Below, piece by piece: positions 19,597 through 27,893 of a DNA stretch of 64,000 nucleotides. The DNA is from Gimesia sp. Its GTDB lineage: Bacteria; Planctomycetota; Planctomycetia; Planctomycetales; Planctomycetaceae. A model generated the notes under the pieces. The model was not told the origin of the DNA, searched no databases, and saw only the letters and a program-made list of their open reading frames with translations. The DNA is taken from contig PAJV01000024.1 of assembly GCA_002706765.1 (NCBI GenBank), forward strand, positions 126,092 through 190,091, given 5' to 3'. Numbering within the stretch: position 1 is the first letter of the stretch; each line of letters starts with the position of its first letter. Made by a program: the position numbers and the translations under genes.

Positions 19597-20910
19597 TCAG
19601 TCGTTGACCGGCATACGCACAAAGGGAGACCGGATGCAGTCCAGCTCATCCAGCTCCCTGCTGGCGGCCTGAAAGCGGCCTTCTGTCGTGCGATGGGTCA
19701 TAATCACCAGCGGTACGATTGAGTATGCTTCGTCTGGATCAACTTCCGGCGCTTCGTGCTGGACCAGGCTGGCGATGCTGATTTCATGGTCGCCTAATAC
19801 GTTCGTGATGTCAGCTAAAACATGCGGGCGGTCTTCCACGTTTAAACGCAGGAAGTAGCGTCGGGAAATTTCCTCGCGGGGCATGATCTTGATGCCCTGG
19901 CGCGGGTTCCAGAGATCGAGTCGGGGAAATGTCAGAGCGGCTCTGCCAACGGCAATATCAACCACGTTGGCAACGACCGCGGAAGCCGTCGCCATCTGGC
20001 CTGCTCCCATGCCTGACAGCCAGACTTTACCGACGGCATCGCCTTCGAGGGCAATTTTATTATAGGCGTCTTCCACATGCGCCAGTGGGTTGTCATTGCG
20101 GATCAAAGTGGGCTGGGCATGCATTTCCAGCTGACCATCCAGCAGCTTGGCGACCGCCAGTAATTTGACGGTGTAACCCAACTCTGAGGCGTACTGTAAA
20201 TCCGCCAGGGACAGGCTGTCGATTCCCTGTCGCAGAAACTGATCAAGATTTACTTTGATGCCCAATGCCAGCTGCACCAGAATTCCGAGTTTTTGCGCCG
20301 CATCTGTCCCATCGACGTCCATGGCCGGATCAGCTTCCGCGTAGCCGATTTCCTGGGCGCTTTTCACGGCATCAGCGTAACTTACATTGTGAGAAAACAT
20401 CTCTGTCAGGATGTAATTACTGGTCCCGTTTAAAATGGCTTCGATGGAGGTGATCTGGTTTGCTGTCATCGCCTGTGTGACGGTTTCAAGCAGAGGCACC
20501 CCCCCCGCCACAGCTGCTTCAAAGCAGATACAGCGCCCCAGTTCCCGGGCGCGTTGAAACAGACTTTCTCCCTTTTCACAGAGGAGTGCTTTATTTGCGG
20601 TGACCACGTCTTTGCCGCTTTCAAGGGCGCGGAGCATGATATCATAAGCCGGGTCAATTCCCCCAATCAGCTGAATGACAACGTCGATGGATTCATCGTT
20701 GATGACAGCATCAATACTGTCAGTTAAAACATCAGGGGGCAGATCAATATTTCTTGGACGGGACAGGTCCCGGACGACGGCTTTTTTGAGATGAATGGGG
20801 CGTCCAGCCCGCGTCGTCATTTGTTCGGAACGATCCAGCAGGATTTTAGCAACACCACTGCCCACGGTACCCATACCGATAATCGCGACATTTAACGGAG
20901 AAGACGACAT
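19597..20910 (-). CDS. hom: Homoserine dehydrogenase
   Basis: A 437-aa enzyme that reduces aspartate semialdehyde to homoserine with NAD(P)H, the branch to threonine and methionine. The Rossmann start is IIGMGTVGSGVAKIL. The catalytic/substrate region has ANKALLCEKG, FEAAVAGGVPLLE, LNGTSNYILTEM and the signature GYAEADPAMDVDGTDAAQKLGIL. A C-terminal ACT domain (about residues 350-430, RLNVEDRPHVLADITNVLGDHEISIASL) is expected to mediate feedback inhibition. Length fits the monofunctional, ACT-bearing form. A terminator-like structure lies just upstream at 20946-21009. Confidence 0.96.
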   Translation of the reverse strand: MSSSPLNVAIIGMGTVGSGVAKILLDRSEQMTTRAGRPIHLKKAVVRDLSRPRNIDLPPDVLTDSIDAVINDESIDVVIQLIGGIDPAYDIMLRALESGKDVVTANKALLCEKGESLFQRARELGRCICFEAAVAGGVPLLETVTQAMTANQITSIEAILNGTSNYILTEMFSHNVSYADAVKSAQEIGYAEADPAMDVDGTDAAQKLGILVQLALGIKVNLDQFLRQGIDSLSLADLQYASELGYTVKLLAVAKLLDGQLEMHAQPTLIRNDNPLAHVEDAYNKIALEGDAVGKVWLSGMGAGQMATASAVVANVVDIAVGRAALTFPRLDLWNPRQGIKIMPREEISRRYFLRLNVEDRPHVLADITNVLGDHEISIASLVQHEAPEVDPDEAYSIVPLVIMTHRTTEGRFQAASRELDELDCIRSPFVRMPVND

Positions 20911-20945
20911 TCCAGATTCCCGAGTGTTTGATAAAAGTGACTGCC

Positions 20946-21009
20946 AAAAAAGGCCATGTTTCAGGATCGTAATATAGACGGTTCACCGGGAGAGTGGAAC
21001 CATGGCCTT
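20946..21009 (-). promoter_or_regulatory. Terminator-like nested stem-loop upstream of hom
   Basis: Read on the minus strand, AAGGCCAT (21009-21002) pairs with ATGGCCTT (20957-20950), enclosing an inner hairpin GGTTCCAC/GTGAACC. The outer stem is followed by a run of T (the A-run at 20946-20951). It lies 36 bases before the hom start codon and 116 bases after the HNH gene stop. It could be the HNH terminator or an attenuator in the hom leader. No leader peptide was identified. Confidence 0.5.
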
Positions 21010-21011
21010 AA

Positions 21012-21025
21012 AAATCAGCTGATTT
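21012..21025. promoter_or_regulatory. Perfect 14-base palindrome, possible operator
   Basis: The perfect palindrome AAATCAGCTGATTT lies between the HNH gene and hom, directly beside the terminator-like stem. Its length and position would suit a dimeric repressor site, but no regulator can be named. Confidence 0.3.
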
Positions 21026-21124
21026 CATCAAGAGAATCGCGTGAGATTTAGCGATTTTAAGGGACATTTCATGCAGAAAGGCAATGGGAGAGAGCAAAAG
21101 CCGGAAGCAGGTAGCGGGACGGGA

Positions 21125-21775
21125 TCAGTCACAGGCGAGAAGTTCTTTTGAGCCGACAAAATTTTTCCAGCATTCATATTTTGCCTGTTTGACCTGCTGG
21201 AGTAACACCGGATTGCGGCTGGGTTTGGCAGGCTTCTGAAACAGTTTCATACCAGCCTGTGAAGGTGTGCGGCCTCCTTTTTTCGTGTTACATCGTCTGC
21301 AGGCACTGACGATGTTTTCCCAGTTCATGCCCCCGCCATGAGAGCGGGGGATCACGTGATCCAGACTCAGCTGTTTGAGACTGAACTTTTTCTGGCAGTA
21401 CTGGCAGCGATAGCTGTCTCGGATGAAAATATTGCGGCGGTTGAACTTAATAGTGTTATTGGGGATCCGGTCGTAGCGGAGCAGGCGGACCACGCGAGGC
21501 ACCTGGATTTCAAAATTGACGGAGAGAACCCAGTCTTCCAGTTCATTCCGCTCATTAAATTCAGCTCGCAGCTCACTGATTTCAATCCAGGAACTGAAGT
21601 CGTAGTTCATGAAACTGCCGTCTTCCACGCTGATTACCTCTGCAATATCTTTACTGAGCAGGCAGAATGCCCTTTTTGCAGAGATCACGTGCACCGGCGA
21701 GTAAGTCTTGTTCAGTGCCAATACACTCGCCTGCATGGCACTGGAATGTGCTTTCCCGGTCGTTGCTGAAATCAT
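21125..21775 (-). CDS. HNH endonuclease-family protein
   Basis: A protein of about 216 aa. The C-terminal half holds a complete HNH motif: CQYCQKKF zinc Cys pair, LDHVIPRSHGGG (His), WENIVSACRRCN (Asn, second Cys pair) and KKGGRTP. The N-terminal half (VLALNKTYSPVHVISAKRAFCLL...VPRVVRLLRYDRIP) is typical of a widespread group of stand-alone HNH proteins whose substrate is unknown. The start could be the ATG at 21775, with a G-rich site upstream, or the ATG at 21736, which opens at MQASVLALN. No methyltransferase neighbour suggests restriction. Confidence 0.85.
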   Translation of the reverse strand: MISATTGKAHSSAMQASVLALNKTYSPVHVISAKRAFCLLSKDIAEVISVEDGSFMNYDFSSWIEISELRAEFNERNELEDWVLSVNFEIQVPRVVRLLRYDRIPNNTIKFNRRNIFIRDSYRCQYCQKKFSLKQLSLDHVIPRSHGGGMNWENIVSACRRCNTKKGGRTPSQAGMKLFQKPAKPSRNPVLLQQVKQAKYECWKNFVGSKELLACD

Positions 21776-22022
21776 ATGCCGCCCATCCCCCAGATCTCTT
21801 AGCAAGGTAATGGCAATATTGAGGTACGATTAAGACTCAAGCGACTTTACAAAGAAACAAAGCATAAGAATTGCCGGGAATGATACCTTAACTGTTTCAC
21901 CAGTCAATTCAAATATTCAGATTCCATGTAATATTCTGGCGCGTACCTTCCTCGCAATTATTTTACCTTGGAGGGAGCCCCCCAGGCAATAGTTTCAGGG
22001 GAATGGGCGAAATGTATACCAG

Positions 22023-22064
22023 AAAAAGCCGCTTCCCCTGATCAGTCGAAGCAGGAGAAGCGGC
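22023..22064 (-). terminator. serA terminator
   Basis: On the minus strand, GCCGCTTCTCCTG (22064-22052) pairs with CAGGGGAAGCGGC (22040-22028) with one internal mismatch, followed by TTTTTC. It lies about 20 bases past the serA stop, making a standard Rho-independent terminator. Confidence 0.8.
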
Positions 22065-22084
22065 CGGAAAATTCAAATCAGTTT

Positions 22085-23710
22085 TTATTGCAACCAGGAC
22101 AGCGGCGCGGTGGCTGGAGGCATTTTAATCAGTTTCACGCAGGAGACATCTTTGTGATTTGATACTTCAGCAATCGCAGCTTCTGGAACATCACCGTCGA
22201 CATTCAAGACGGCAATTGCTTCACCACCAGGCTGATTCTGCAGGCGACCTAATGCCATATGGGCGATATTGACATTGTGATTACCCAGAACGGTGCCGAT
22301 GTAACCAATCAGACCGGGGACATCGTGATGACGGTAGATCAGCAGATTGCCATCCAGGTATGCATCCAGATAGAACTCATCCAGTCGGGTCAGACGCAGG
22401 AAGTCCTGACCGAAGATCGTACCTGCTGCGGAACATTTTCCATCTTCAGTTTCGACGGTTGCCGTAATCAAAGTCGAAAGCGTCCCGACTTCCGTCGATT
22501 TGGATTCTGAAATTTCAATCCCACGTTCTTTGGCAAATACCGTTGCATTGACGATATTGATTTCTGCTTCAAAAGCATTGGACAGCAGGCCGGCTGCAAA
22601 GCTGGATGTAATCAGTTTAGTCTGTTTGTCAGCGACCTCCCCTCGATATTGAATCTGGACACTTTTCAGGCTGCCTTTAGTCTGTTGCGATAGAAACAGT
22701 CCCAGGCGGTGTCCCAGTTCGATATGCGGTTTCAGGTCAGCCATCTCGGCACCGGAAACAGGAATCATGTTGATGGCATGTCGGATTTCATTTTTGGTGA
22801 GGAAGTCAGAAATAATCTCTGCGGCTTCAAGTGCCACCATTTCCTGGGCTTCATCAGTTGAGGCGCCCAGGTGGGGAGTGGCCAGCATGTTGGGAGCGTC
22901 GATCAGACGTCGGTTTTCGGGAGGTTCCTGGGTAAATACGTCACAGGCGGCGCCGGCGACTTTTCCGGATTCCAGGGCATCTGCCAGATCGTCTTCATTG
23001 ACGATACCACCGCGGGCACAGTTGATGATTCGCACGCCAGGTCGCATTGTGGCGATCCGCGCGGCGTTAATCAGGTCACGTGTTTCATCGGTCAGGGGGG
23101 TATGAACTGTCAGGAAGTCACAGTGTTTGACCAGTTCATCGACTTCTTTGTAAAGTTCGATGCCATACTCGGCGGCACGCTCTGATGACATGAAAGGATC
23201 GTACCCGATGATTTTCATTTCCAGTCCCTGGGCACGATGTGCGACGGAGAGACCGATGCGTCCCAGCCCGATAATGGCCAGCGTTTTACCAGCGACCTGG
23301 GTTCCCGTCAGTTTTTTACGTTCCCATTTTCCTTCTTTCATGGTGGCATAGGCGGGGCCGATGTTCCGGGCCAGCGCCATCATGAGGGCAATTGTCTGCT
23401 CGGCGGTACTGGTGGTATTCCCGGCCGGCGTATTCATGACGACAATCCCTTCCCGCGTAGCGGCGGCACGATCGATATTGTCGACCCCCACACCGGCGCG
23501 CACTATCGCTTTCAGCCGGGGTTGACCTTTCAGGATCTCTTCAGTGAGTTTAGTCGCGCTGCGGATGATAATACCATCTGCCGTCTTGAGTGCTTCCCGT
23601 ACTTCTTCTGGTGATAAGCCGGAACGAATATCCACTTCGATTTCCGGGTTATCTTCGAGGATTTTAAGACCGGCTGGCGAAAGATTGTCCGTGATCAGGA
23701 CTCGGTACAT
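22085..23710 (-). CDS. serA: D-3-phosphoglycerate dehydrogenase
   Basis: A 541-aa long-form PGDH that oxidises 3-phosphoglycerate, the first step of serine synthesis. The substrate domain is at about residues 1-100, and the NAD-binding domain at about 100-290 (AIIGLGRIGLSVAHRA, INCARGGIVNEDDL). The catalytic His is in TPHLGASTDEAQ. It is followed by the intervening ASB domain (about 320-450) and a C-terminal ACT domain (about 455-541, DVPGLIGYIGTVLGNHNVNIAHMALGR) for serine feedback. The ATG at 23710 is used; a GTG at 23719 is also possible. Upstream lie hairpins at 23746-23789. Confidence 0.96.
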   Translation of the reverse strand: MYRVLITDNLSPAGLKILEDNPEIEVDIRSGLSPEEVREALKTADGIIIRSATKLTEEILKGQPRLKAIVRAGVGVDNIDRAAATREGIVVMNTPAGNTTSTAEQTIALMMALARNIGPAYATMKEGKWERKKLTGTQVAGKTLAIIGLGRIGLSVAHRAQGLEMKIIGYDPFMSSERAAEYGIELYKEVDELVKHCDFLTVHTPLTDETRDLINAARIATMRPGVRIINCARGGIVNEDDLADALESGKVAGAACDVFTQEPPENRRLIDAPNMLATPHLGASTDEAQEMVALEAAEIISDFLTKNEIRHAINMIPVSGAEMADLKPHIELGHRLGLFLSQQTKGSLKSVQIQYRGEVADKQTKLITSSFAAGLLSNAFEAEINIVNATVFAKERGIEISESKSTEVGTLSTLITATVETEDGKCSAAGTIFGQDFLRLTRLDEFYLDAYLDGNLLIYRHHDVPGLIGYIGTVLGNHNVNIAHMALGRLQNQPGGEAIAVLNVDGDVPEAAIAEVSNHKDVSCVKLIKMPPATAPLSWLQ

Positions 23711-24019
23711 GGAACTCACTCACTTATTAAAATAAGGGAAACGGGTCAGGGAAATCACAATGATTCCCTGATGATACAGAGGTATCGTCACTTAGCATAG
23801 TTCGCCAAAAAATCGCGCCAAGGCAAACAGCACCGCAAACTCGGGAATTCCCGAAACAGAGGCCAGGTCGAGCAGCCTTGCCTCGATTTCGGCCAGGGAT
23901 CCTTCTATTTATGTCTCGAAAGGGGAAAACTTTAGTTAAACAGAGTATGATAGTCTGTGCACATTCTCCCGGATTCCACAAGCATTACTATTTTTGAGAA
24001 TTCATCGAAGAAGGTAGAT
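23711..24019. promoter_or_regulatory. serA leader with tandem hairpins and a 14-base palindrome
   Basis: This 309-base divergent region holds three dyads. TCAGGGAA/TTCCCTGA (23746-23753 with 23764-23771) has a 10-base loop. GATGATAC/GTATCGTC (23770-23777 with 23782-23789) has the tetraloop AGAG and one G-T pair. TCGGGAATTCCCGA (23841-23854) is a perfect palindrome. The first two would lie in the serA transcript within 80 bases of its start codon, and the third could be an operator between serA and the TAXI gene. None matches a riboswitch I recognise. Confidence 0.45.
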
Positions 24020-25429
24020 ATGAAGCGGTCTGTCATCAAAGTGCTGCTGGTCATTCTGTTGATCTTCCTACCCGTCATTCTGCACCAGGCGTACCGCTGG
24101 CTGACGGCTTTGCCGGATCAGATCACAATTGCAGCCGGTCATCCTGAAGGCCGCTATTACAGCATGGCGTTACAGCTCAAAGACCTGCTGGAACAGCAGC
24201 TTGGAACAAAGGTAAAAGTCATTCAGACGAAAGGCTCGCTGGAGAACCTTGCGTTATTAAGAAGTGGTAAAGCCGATCTGGGATTCTATCAGCCAGGGGC
24301 TGAGTATGTGCTGCAGGGATTTCAAACGGAGCAAGAAAAGAGTAAACCCCCACAGCAGGCGGTAACGGACCGCATCTGTTTCATCGCAAATCTGTATTCA
24401 CAGGTTGTGCATGTGATCGTGCCTGTTAACTCCGAGATTATTAAACTGGCAGATCTGAAAGGGCATCGCATCGCTCTGGGGGAACAGGGATCTGGAGACC
24501 TTGCTGCCAGTCTGCCTCTCTTGCGGCATGCACAAATCAGTCTGGAAGAGATTACACCGGCCTACCTGTCGTATGAAGAAATTGAAGAGCAGTTCGATCA
24601 GAATCAACTGGACGCCGCCATCTTGACAGTGGGAATCGAGGCACCTGTTCTGCATGAACTGCTTGACACTGGAAAATATCGAATTCTGGAAATACCCTAT
24701 ATAGAGGCACTCACACGTAAGGAAACACACTTTGACGAGTATGAAATCCCGGCCGGAATGTTCCGCCGCGCAGATCCGGTTGTGCCACCACAAGACCTGC
24801 CAACGGTAGCCTGTGGCGCACACCTGCTTGCCCGAGAGTCGGTTTCCGACGAACTGGTTTCGGGAGTGACCGCCATTATTTTACATCAGGATTTTTCAAA
24901 GCAGTTACAACTGAATGAATTGATCGAGGGAGGAAATTCCTTTGTCCGGGACAGCCAGGGGTTTCCCCTGCATGTGGGGGCCGATCATATCTATAATCCC
25001 GAACTGAAGCCCTTTCTGAATTCGGAGTTTGTTGAAGTTACTGAAGGAATGCGATCGTTTATCGTATCGATGCTGATTGCGACTTACCTGCTGTGGCGTC
25101 AGATCCAGAAACGGCGTGAAAAAGCCAAAGAACATAAGCTGGACCGCTACATCAGACAGCTGCTGGCGATTGAGAAGAAGCAGATGAAACTGGATGGCAA
25201 TAACCTGTCAGATGGTCCGGATTTACAGGTTCTGCTGGACGAGGTGACCATCTTAAGACAGGAGAATCTGAACCAGTTTTCTGCCCATGAATTGAATGAG
25301 GATCGTGCGACGGATGCTTTTCTTGAGATGTGCCATGCTTTAAGTGACAAAATCAATGCCAAGCTGCTGGGCTGGAAAATTGATCGGTTGGGTGAGAAAA
25401 TAAACAAAAGTCCTGAATCTGACAGCTGA
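24020..25429 (+). CDS. TAXI-family solute-binding protein with two membrane anchors
   Basis: A 469-aa protein. An N-terminal hydrophobic segment (residues 6-22) is followed by a TAXI-type binding domain: ITIAAGHPEGRYYSMALQL, LALLRSGKADLGFYQPGAEY, LADLKGHRIALGEQGSGDLAASLPLL. A second hydrophobic segment at about 344-362 (FIVSMLIATYLLWRQI) leads into a charged tail of about 105 residues, likely cytoplasmic and partly coiled. Ordinary TAXI proteins are about 320 aa and soluble. No DctM/DctQ permease lies nearby. The ATG at 24020 follows an AGAAGG site. The next gene, 26 bases downstream, is another membrane protein. Confidence 0.78.
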   Translation: MKRSVIKVLLVILLIFLPVILHQAYRWLTALPDQITIAAGHPEGRYYSMALQLKDLLEQQLGTKVKVIQTKGSLENLALLRSGKADLGFYQPGAEYVLQGFQTEQEKSKPPQQAVTDRICFIANLYSQVVHVIVPVNSEIIKLADLKGHRIALGEQGSGDLAASLPLLRHAQISLEEITPAYLSYEEIEEQFDQNQLDAAILTVGIEAPVLHELLDTGKYRILEIPYIEALTRKETHFDEYEIPAGMFRRADPVVPPQDLPTVACGAHLLARESVSDELVSGVTAIILHQDFSKQLQLNELIEGGNSFVRDSQGFPLHVGADHIYNPELKPFLNSEFVEVTEGMRSFIVSMLIATYLLWRQIQKRREKAKEHKLDRYIRQLLAIEKKQMKLDGNNLSDGPDLQVLLDEVTILRQENLNQFSAHELNEDRATDAFLEMCHALSDKINAKLLGWKIDRLGEKINKSPESDS

Positions 25430-25455
25430 AACTTAATTGCATCCGGAACCGAAAA

Positions 25456-26130
25456 ATGCTGGCGAACGCCAACCTGATCAATGGTCTGATAATCCTAGTG
25501 GTCATGATACTCTGCTATCTGTTTATATTAATTCCGTTTCTGATCTACTATGCCATTCAGCATATGAGATCGCCCCAATTGATTCTATTACCGGAAGAAG
25601 ACTGGGGTGATTATCTTACGGGCAAGTGCAGGGCAGAAGCAGACTGGTCACAGACGAATCAATTTGTAGCAGTCGGCGTTTATCGCTGGCAGCAGAACTA
25701 TATCATCGTCTGGGAGAATGACTCACTGGCGACATTCTTTCAGACCACACTCTCCCCCTACGGCCGATTTCATAGTTTTACGACGATCTTCGAAGAAAGT
25801 AACACGCTGATCACAGCCAACGATCGAGAAGCGTTAATCTTTCCGGCACCACCGGGGCGGTACGTCCAGTCATTCGGAGTAGAACAGACGGGCATTCTGA
25901 ATGAAAAACATCAGGTGGCAATTGAGGATCTGAAACGCGTTAAGCGGCTGGAACTGGCAGAAGAGTTTCCCGAGTTTGAAGAGTCCTATCTGGCCGGTTT
26001 ACGACAGCAGCACGAGTTCGTCCGCTCCGTGTTTTTCTATCCGATCCGGGGCATCTGGTGGTATCATGTGGGACGTCGAGTCAAATACAATCGACCAATC
26101 GATTTAGAGCATGTGATTTTCGAAAACTGA
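25456..26130 (+). CDS. Unknown membrane-anchored protein, partner of the TAXI gene
   Basis: A 224-aa protein I do not recognise. A single long N-terminal hydrophobic segment (about residues 8-34, LINGLIILVVMILCYLFILIPFLIYY) anchors a soluble domain of about 185 residues. That domain is rich in aromatic and acidic residues and contains the segment VAVGVYRWQQNYIIVWEND. It starts 26 bases after the TAXI-type gene with a GGAAC site, so the two are probably one transcription unit and may act together at the membrane. It converges on trmB, whose stop is 14 bases away. Confidence 0.65.
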   Translation: MLANANLINGLIILVVMILCYLFILIPFLIYYAIQHMRSPQLILLPEEDWGDYLTGKCRAEADWSQTNQFVAVGVYRWQQNYIIVWENDSLATFFQTTLSPYGRFHSFTTIFEESNTLITANDREALIFPAPPGRYVQSFGVEQTGILNEKHQVAIEDLKRVKRLELAEEFPEFEESYLAGLRQQHEFVRSVFFYPIRGIWWYHVGRRVKYNRPIDLEHVIFEN

Positions 26131-26144
26131 CTGGATATGAATGC

Positions 26145-26786
26145 TCAGGACTCAGCAGGTTTCTGTAATACCCAGAGCCCTCGGTGAATCTTCCAGCCTT
26201 CTCTGCGTTTTTTTCGTTCAAAGCTGGTCTGGAAGTCCATATCGTGCTCAGGCAGTTTTTCTTCAGGTGCCTCACGGCTGATAAACTGGCTGGCATGATC
26301 CATCAGGTTTTTGACGCGTTCAAAGTACTCTTCTACATCGGTCCAGAAGTGCAGTTCGCCTTCATGCTTTAACGCTTTGGTGATGCGGCTGACGAATACG
26401 TCGGTAAAGATCCGTCGTTTATGATGACGTTTTTTCCACCAGGGATCGGGAAAGTAGACATGTACTTCGGAGATGGATGAATCCGGAATGAATTTATCAA
26501 ATGCAATCCGGGCGTCTCCCCCCAGCATGCGGGCATTCGGCCGTTCGGCTTTGAGTAATCGGCTTGCTGCCCGTCTGCCTTCCCGATAATCTATTTCCAT
26601 GCCGAGGAAGTTTTTTTCCGGGTGTTCTCCGCTGCCATTAAACAGGAACAGTCCACGGCCTGCCCCCACATCCAGGACGACGGGATGATCATTCCCAAAG
26701 AAACGATCCCACTCGAAAGGGCCTTCCAGATCCTCAAGTGTCTGAAAGTAAGGGCGAAGATCTCGGGTTGGTTTGGGACGCGACAT
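26145..26786 (-). CDS. trmB: tRNA (guanine-N7)-methyltransferase
   Basis: A 213-aa SAM-dependent enzyme that forms m7G46 in tRNA. Motif I is VLDVGAGRGLFLF, the acidic ribose-binding position is MEIDYREGRRAASR, and the family signature is HVYFPDPWWKKRHHKRRIF with the catalytic Asp. The later segment LHFWTDVEEYFERV is also characteristic. Length is typical. It is a single gene transcribed towards the TAXI pair. Confidence 0.95.
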   Translation of the reverse strand: MSRPKPTRDLRPYFQTLEDLEGPFEWDRFFGNDHPVVLDVGAGRGLFLFNGSGEHPEKNFLGMEIDYREGRRAASRLLKAERPNARMLGGDARIAFDKFIPDSSISEVHVYFPDPWWKKRHHKRRIFTDVFVSRITKALKHEGELHFWTDVEEYFERVKNLMDHASQFISREAPEEKLPEHDMDFQTSFERKKRREGWKIHRGLWVLQKPAES

Positions 26787-26909
26787 GATTTAAAGGGTGA
26801 TGCTTTCAGGTGGATAACTTACATAATATTTGCTGCACACACTGTAGAATAGATATCCTGAGCTGTAAATTATCACGAGAGCCTCGAAGTTTGTTTTTTG
26901 GAGATCCAG

Positions 26910-27470
26910 ATGTTTTCCGAATATTTGATGCAGGCGGCGATTCAGGTCAAGTCAGCACTGGTACAGAATAACCAGAAACTGGTGTTGGCAGAAAGTTGTA
27001 CTGGCGGTCTGGTGGCTACGCTGATGACCAGCATCCCGGGGATTTCAGAACACTTTTGTGGCTCTGCCGTGGTCTACCGCTGGGATACAAAAATGAAATG
27101 GCTGGGAGTTCAAAGGCAGACGCTGGATGAATATACGGACGTCAGTGTTGAAACTGCTCGTGAAATGGCATTGGGTGTGTTGAATCAGACCCCGGAAGCG
27201 ACATTGTCCGCCTCGATTACGGGACATCTGGGGCCCGACGCTCCTGTACTCCAGGATGGGATTATCTGTATCGGTCTGGCACGAATCCTTGGCGACGGGC
27301 CTCAAATGAGGTCGGAATTGATCTCTGCTGAAAGTTATCAATGCGACGAAATACTGGCCGAACTGGACTTGGGATCGGATTCCAGGCACCCATTGACGTT
27401 CAGGCAGCAACGACAGATTGCCGCTGCTCATCAACTTCTGACTTTGATTGCTTCAGCCGGTGTACAGTAA
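26910..27470 (+). CDS. CinA C-terminal-type nicotinamide-nucleotide amidase
   Basis: A 186-aa stand-alone CinA-C/PncC protein that deamidates NMN to nicotinic acid mononucleotide in characterised members. The active-site signature AESCTGGLVATLMTSIPG contains the catalytic Ser, and the later GSAVVYRWDTKMKWLGV and SASITGHLGPDAP segments are typical. The ATG at 26910 is chosen since GGAG lies five bases upstream. It lacks the N-terminal molybdopterin-like domain of full CinA. NadE at 31007 belongs to the same NAD pathway, but the two are not adjacent. Confidence 0.88.
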   Translation: MFSEYLMQAAIQVKSALVQNNQKLVLAESCTGGLVATLMTSIPGISEHFCGSAVVYRWDTKMKWLGVQRQTLDEYTDVSVETAREMALGVLNQTPEATLSASITGHLGPDAPVLQDGIICIGLARILGDGPQMRSELISAESYQCDEILAELDLGSDSRHPLTFRQQRQIAAAHQLLTLIASAGVQ

Positions 27471-27893
27471 ATTCCGTCTCAAACCGAGACAGGGAACACT
27501 TTTAGGTTCATGATTAATGAACCAGTAGTCGGGCCGTGTGATTTCGCGGTTGCATATCCGGAATAATCGTCAAGCTTTAGCTTTCCGGAACAGGTCTCTT
27601 GGTTTTGCCACGTGTTGCAACCGCTTCGTCCGGCACGATCTTCGTTATGAGTACGATATTCTGTACTTCCCTTTGCATCGACACAACTTGAATAACCGAA
27701 CTATTCACTAGGCCGTGAGTGGTCGTTCAATGCATTTCATCAATTACAATCGATCCAACCAGAACCGAATCTGGCAATAGATCGAATTGAGTATCTTGAA
27801 GAGAACATCTCTCAAAGTTCTCCCGTCATTGAATTCACAAGTCGGCAATAGCAAATTTATCGCTCTCGACTCTACTTTTTAGAGGATATCAAA
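27471..27893. other. 423-base non-coding region upstream of the TPR-HEAT lipoprotein gene
   Basis: No credible gene was found. The first part contains several dyads: GTCTC/GAGAC near 27477-27490, the perfect hairpin GGTTCAT-GATTA-ATGAACC at 27505-27523, and a nested dyad at about 27557-27599 (TCCGGAA ... TTCCGGA enclosing AAGCT/AGCTT). These could belong to a structured leader or a small RNA, or terminate cinA-like transcription; none has a following T-run. Confidence 0.4.
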
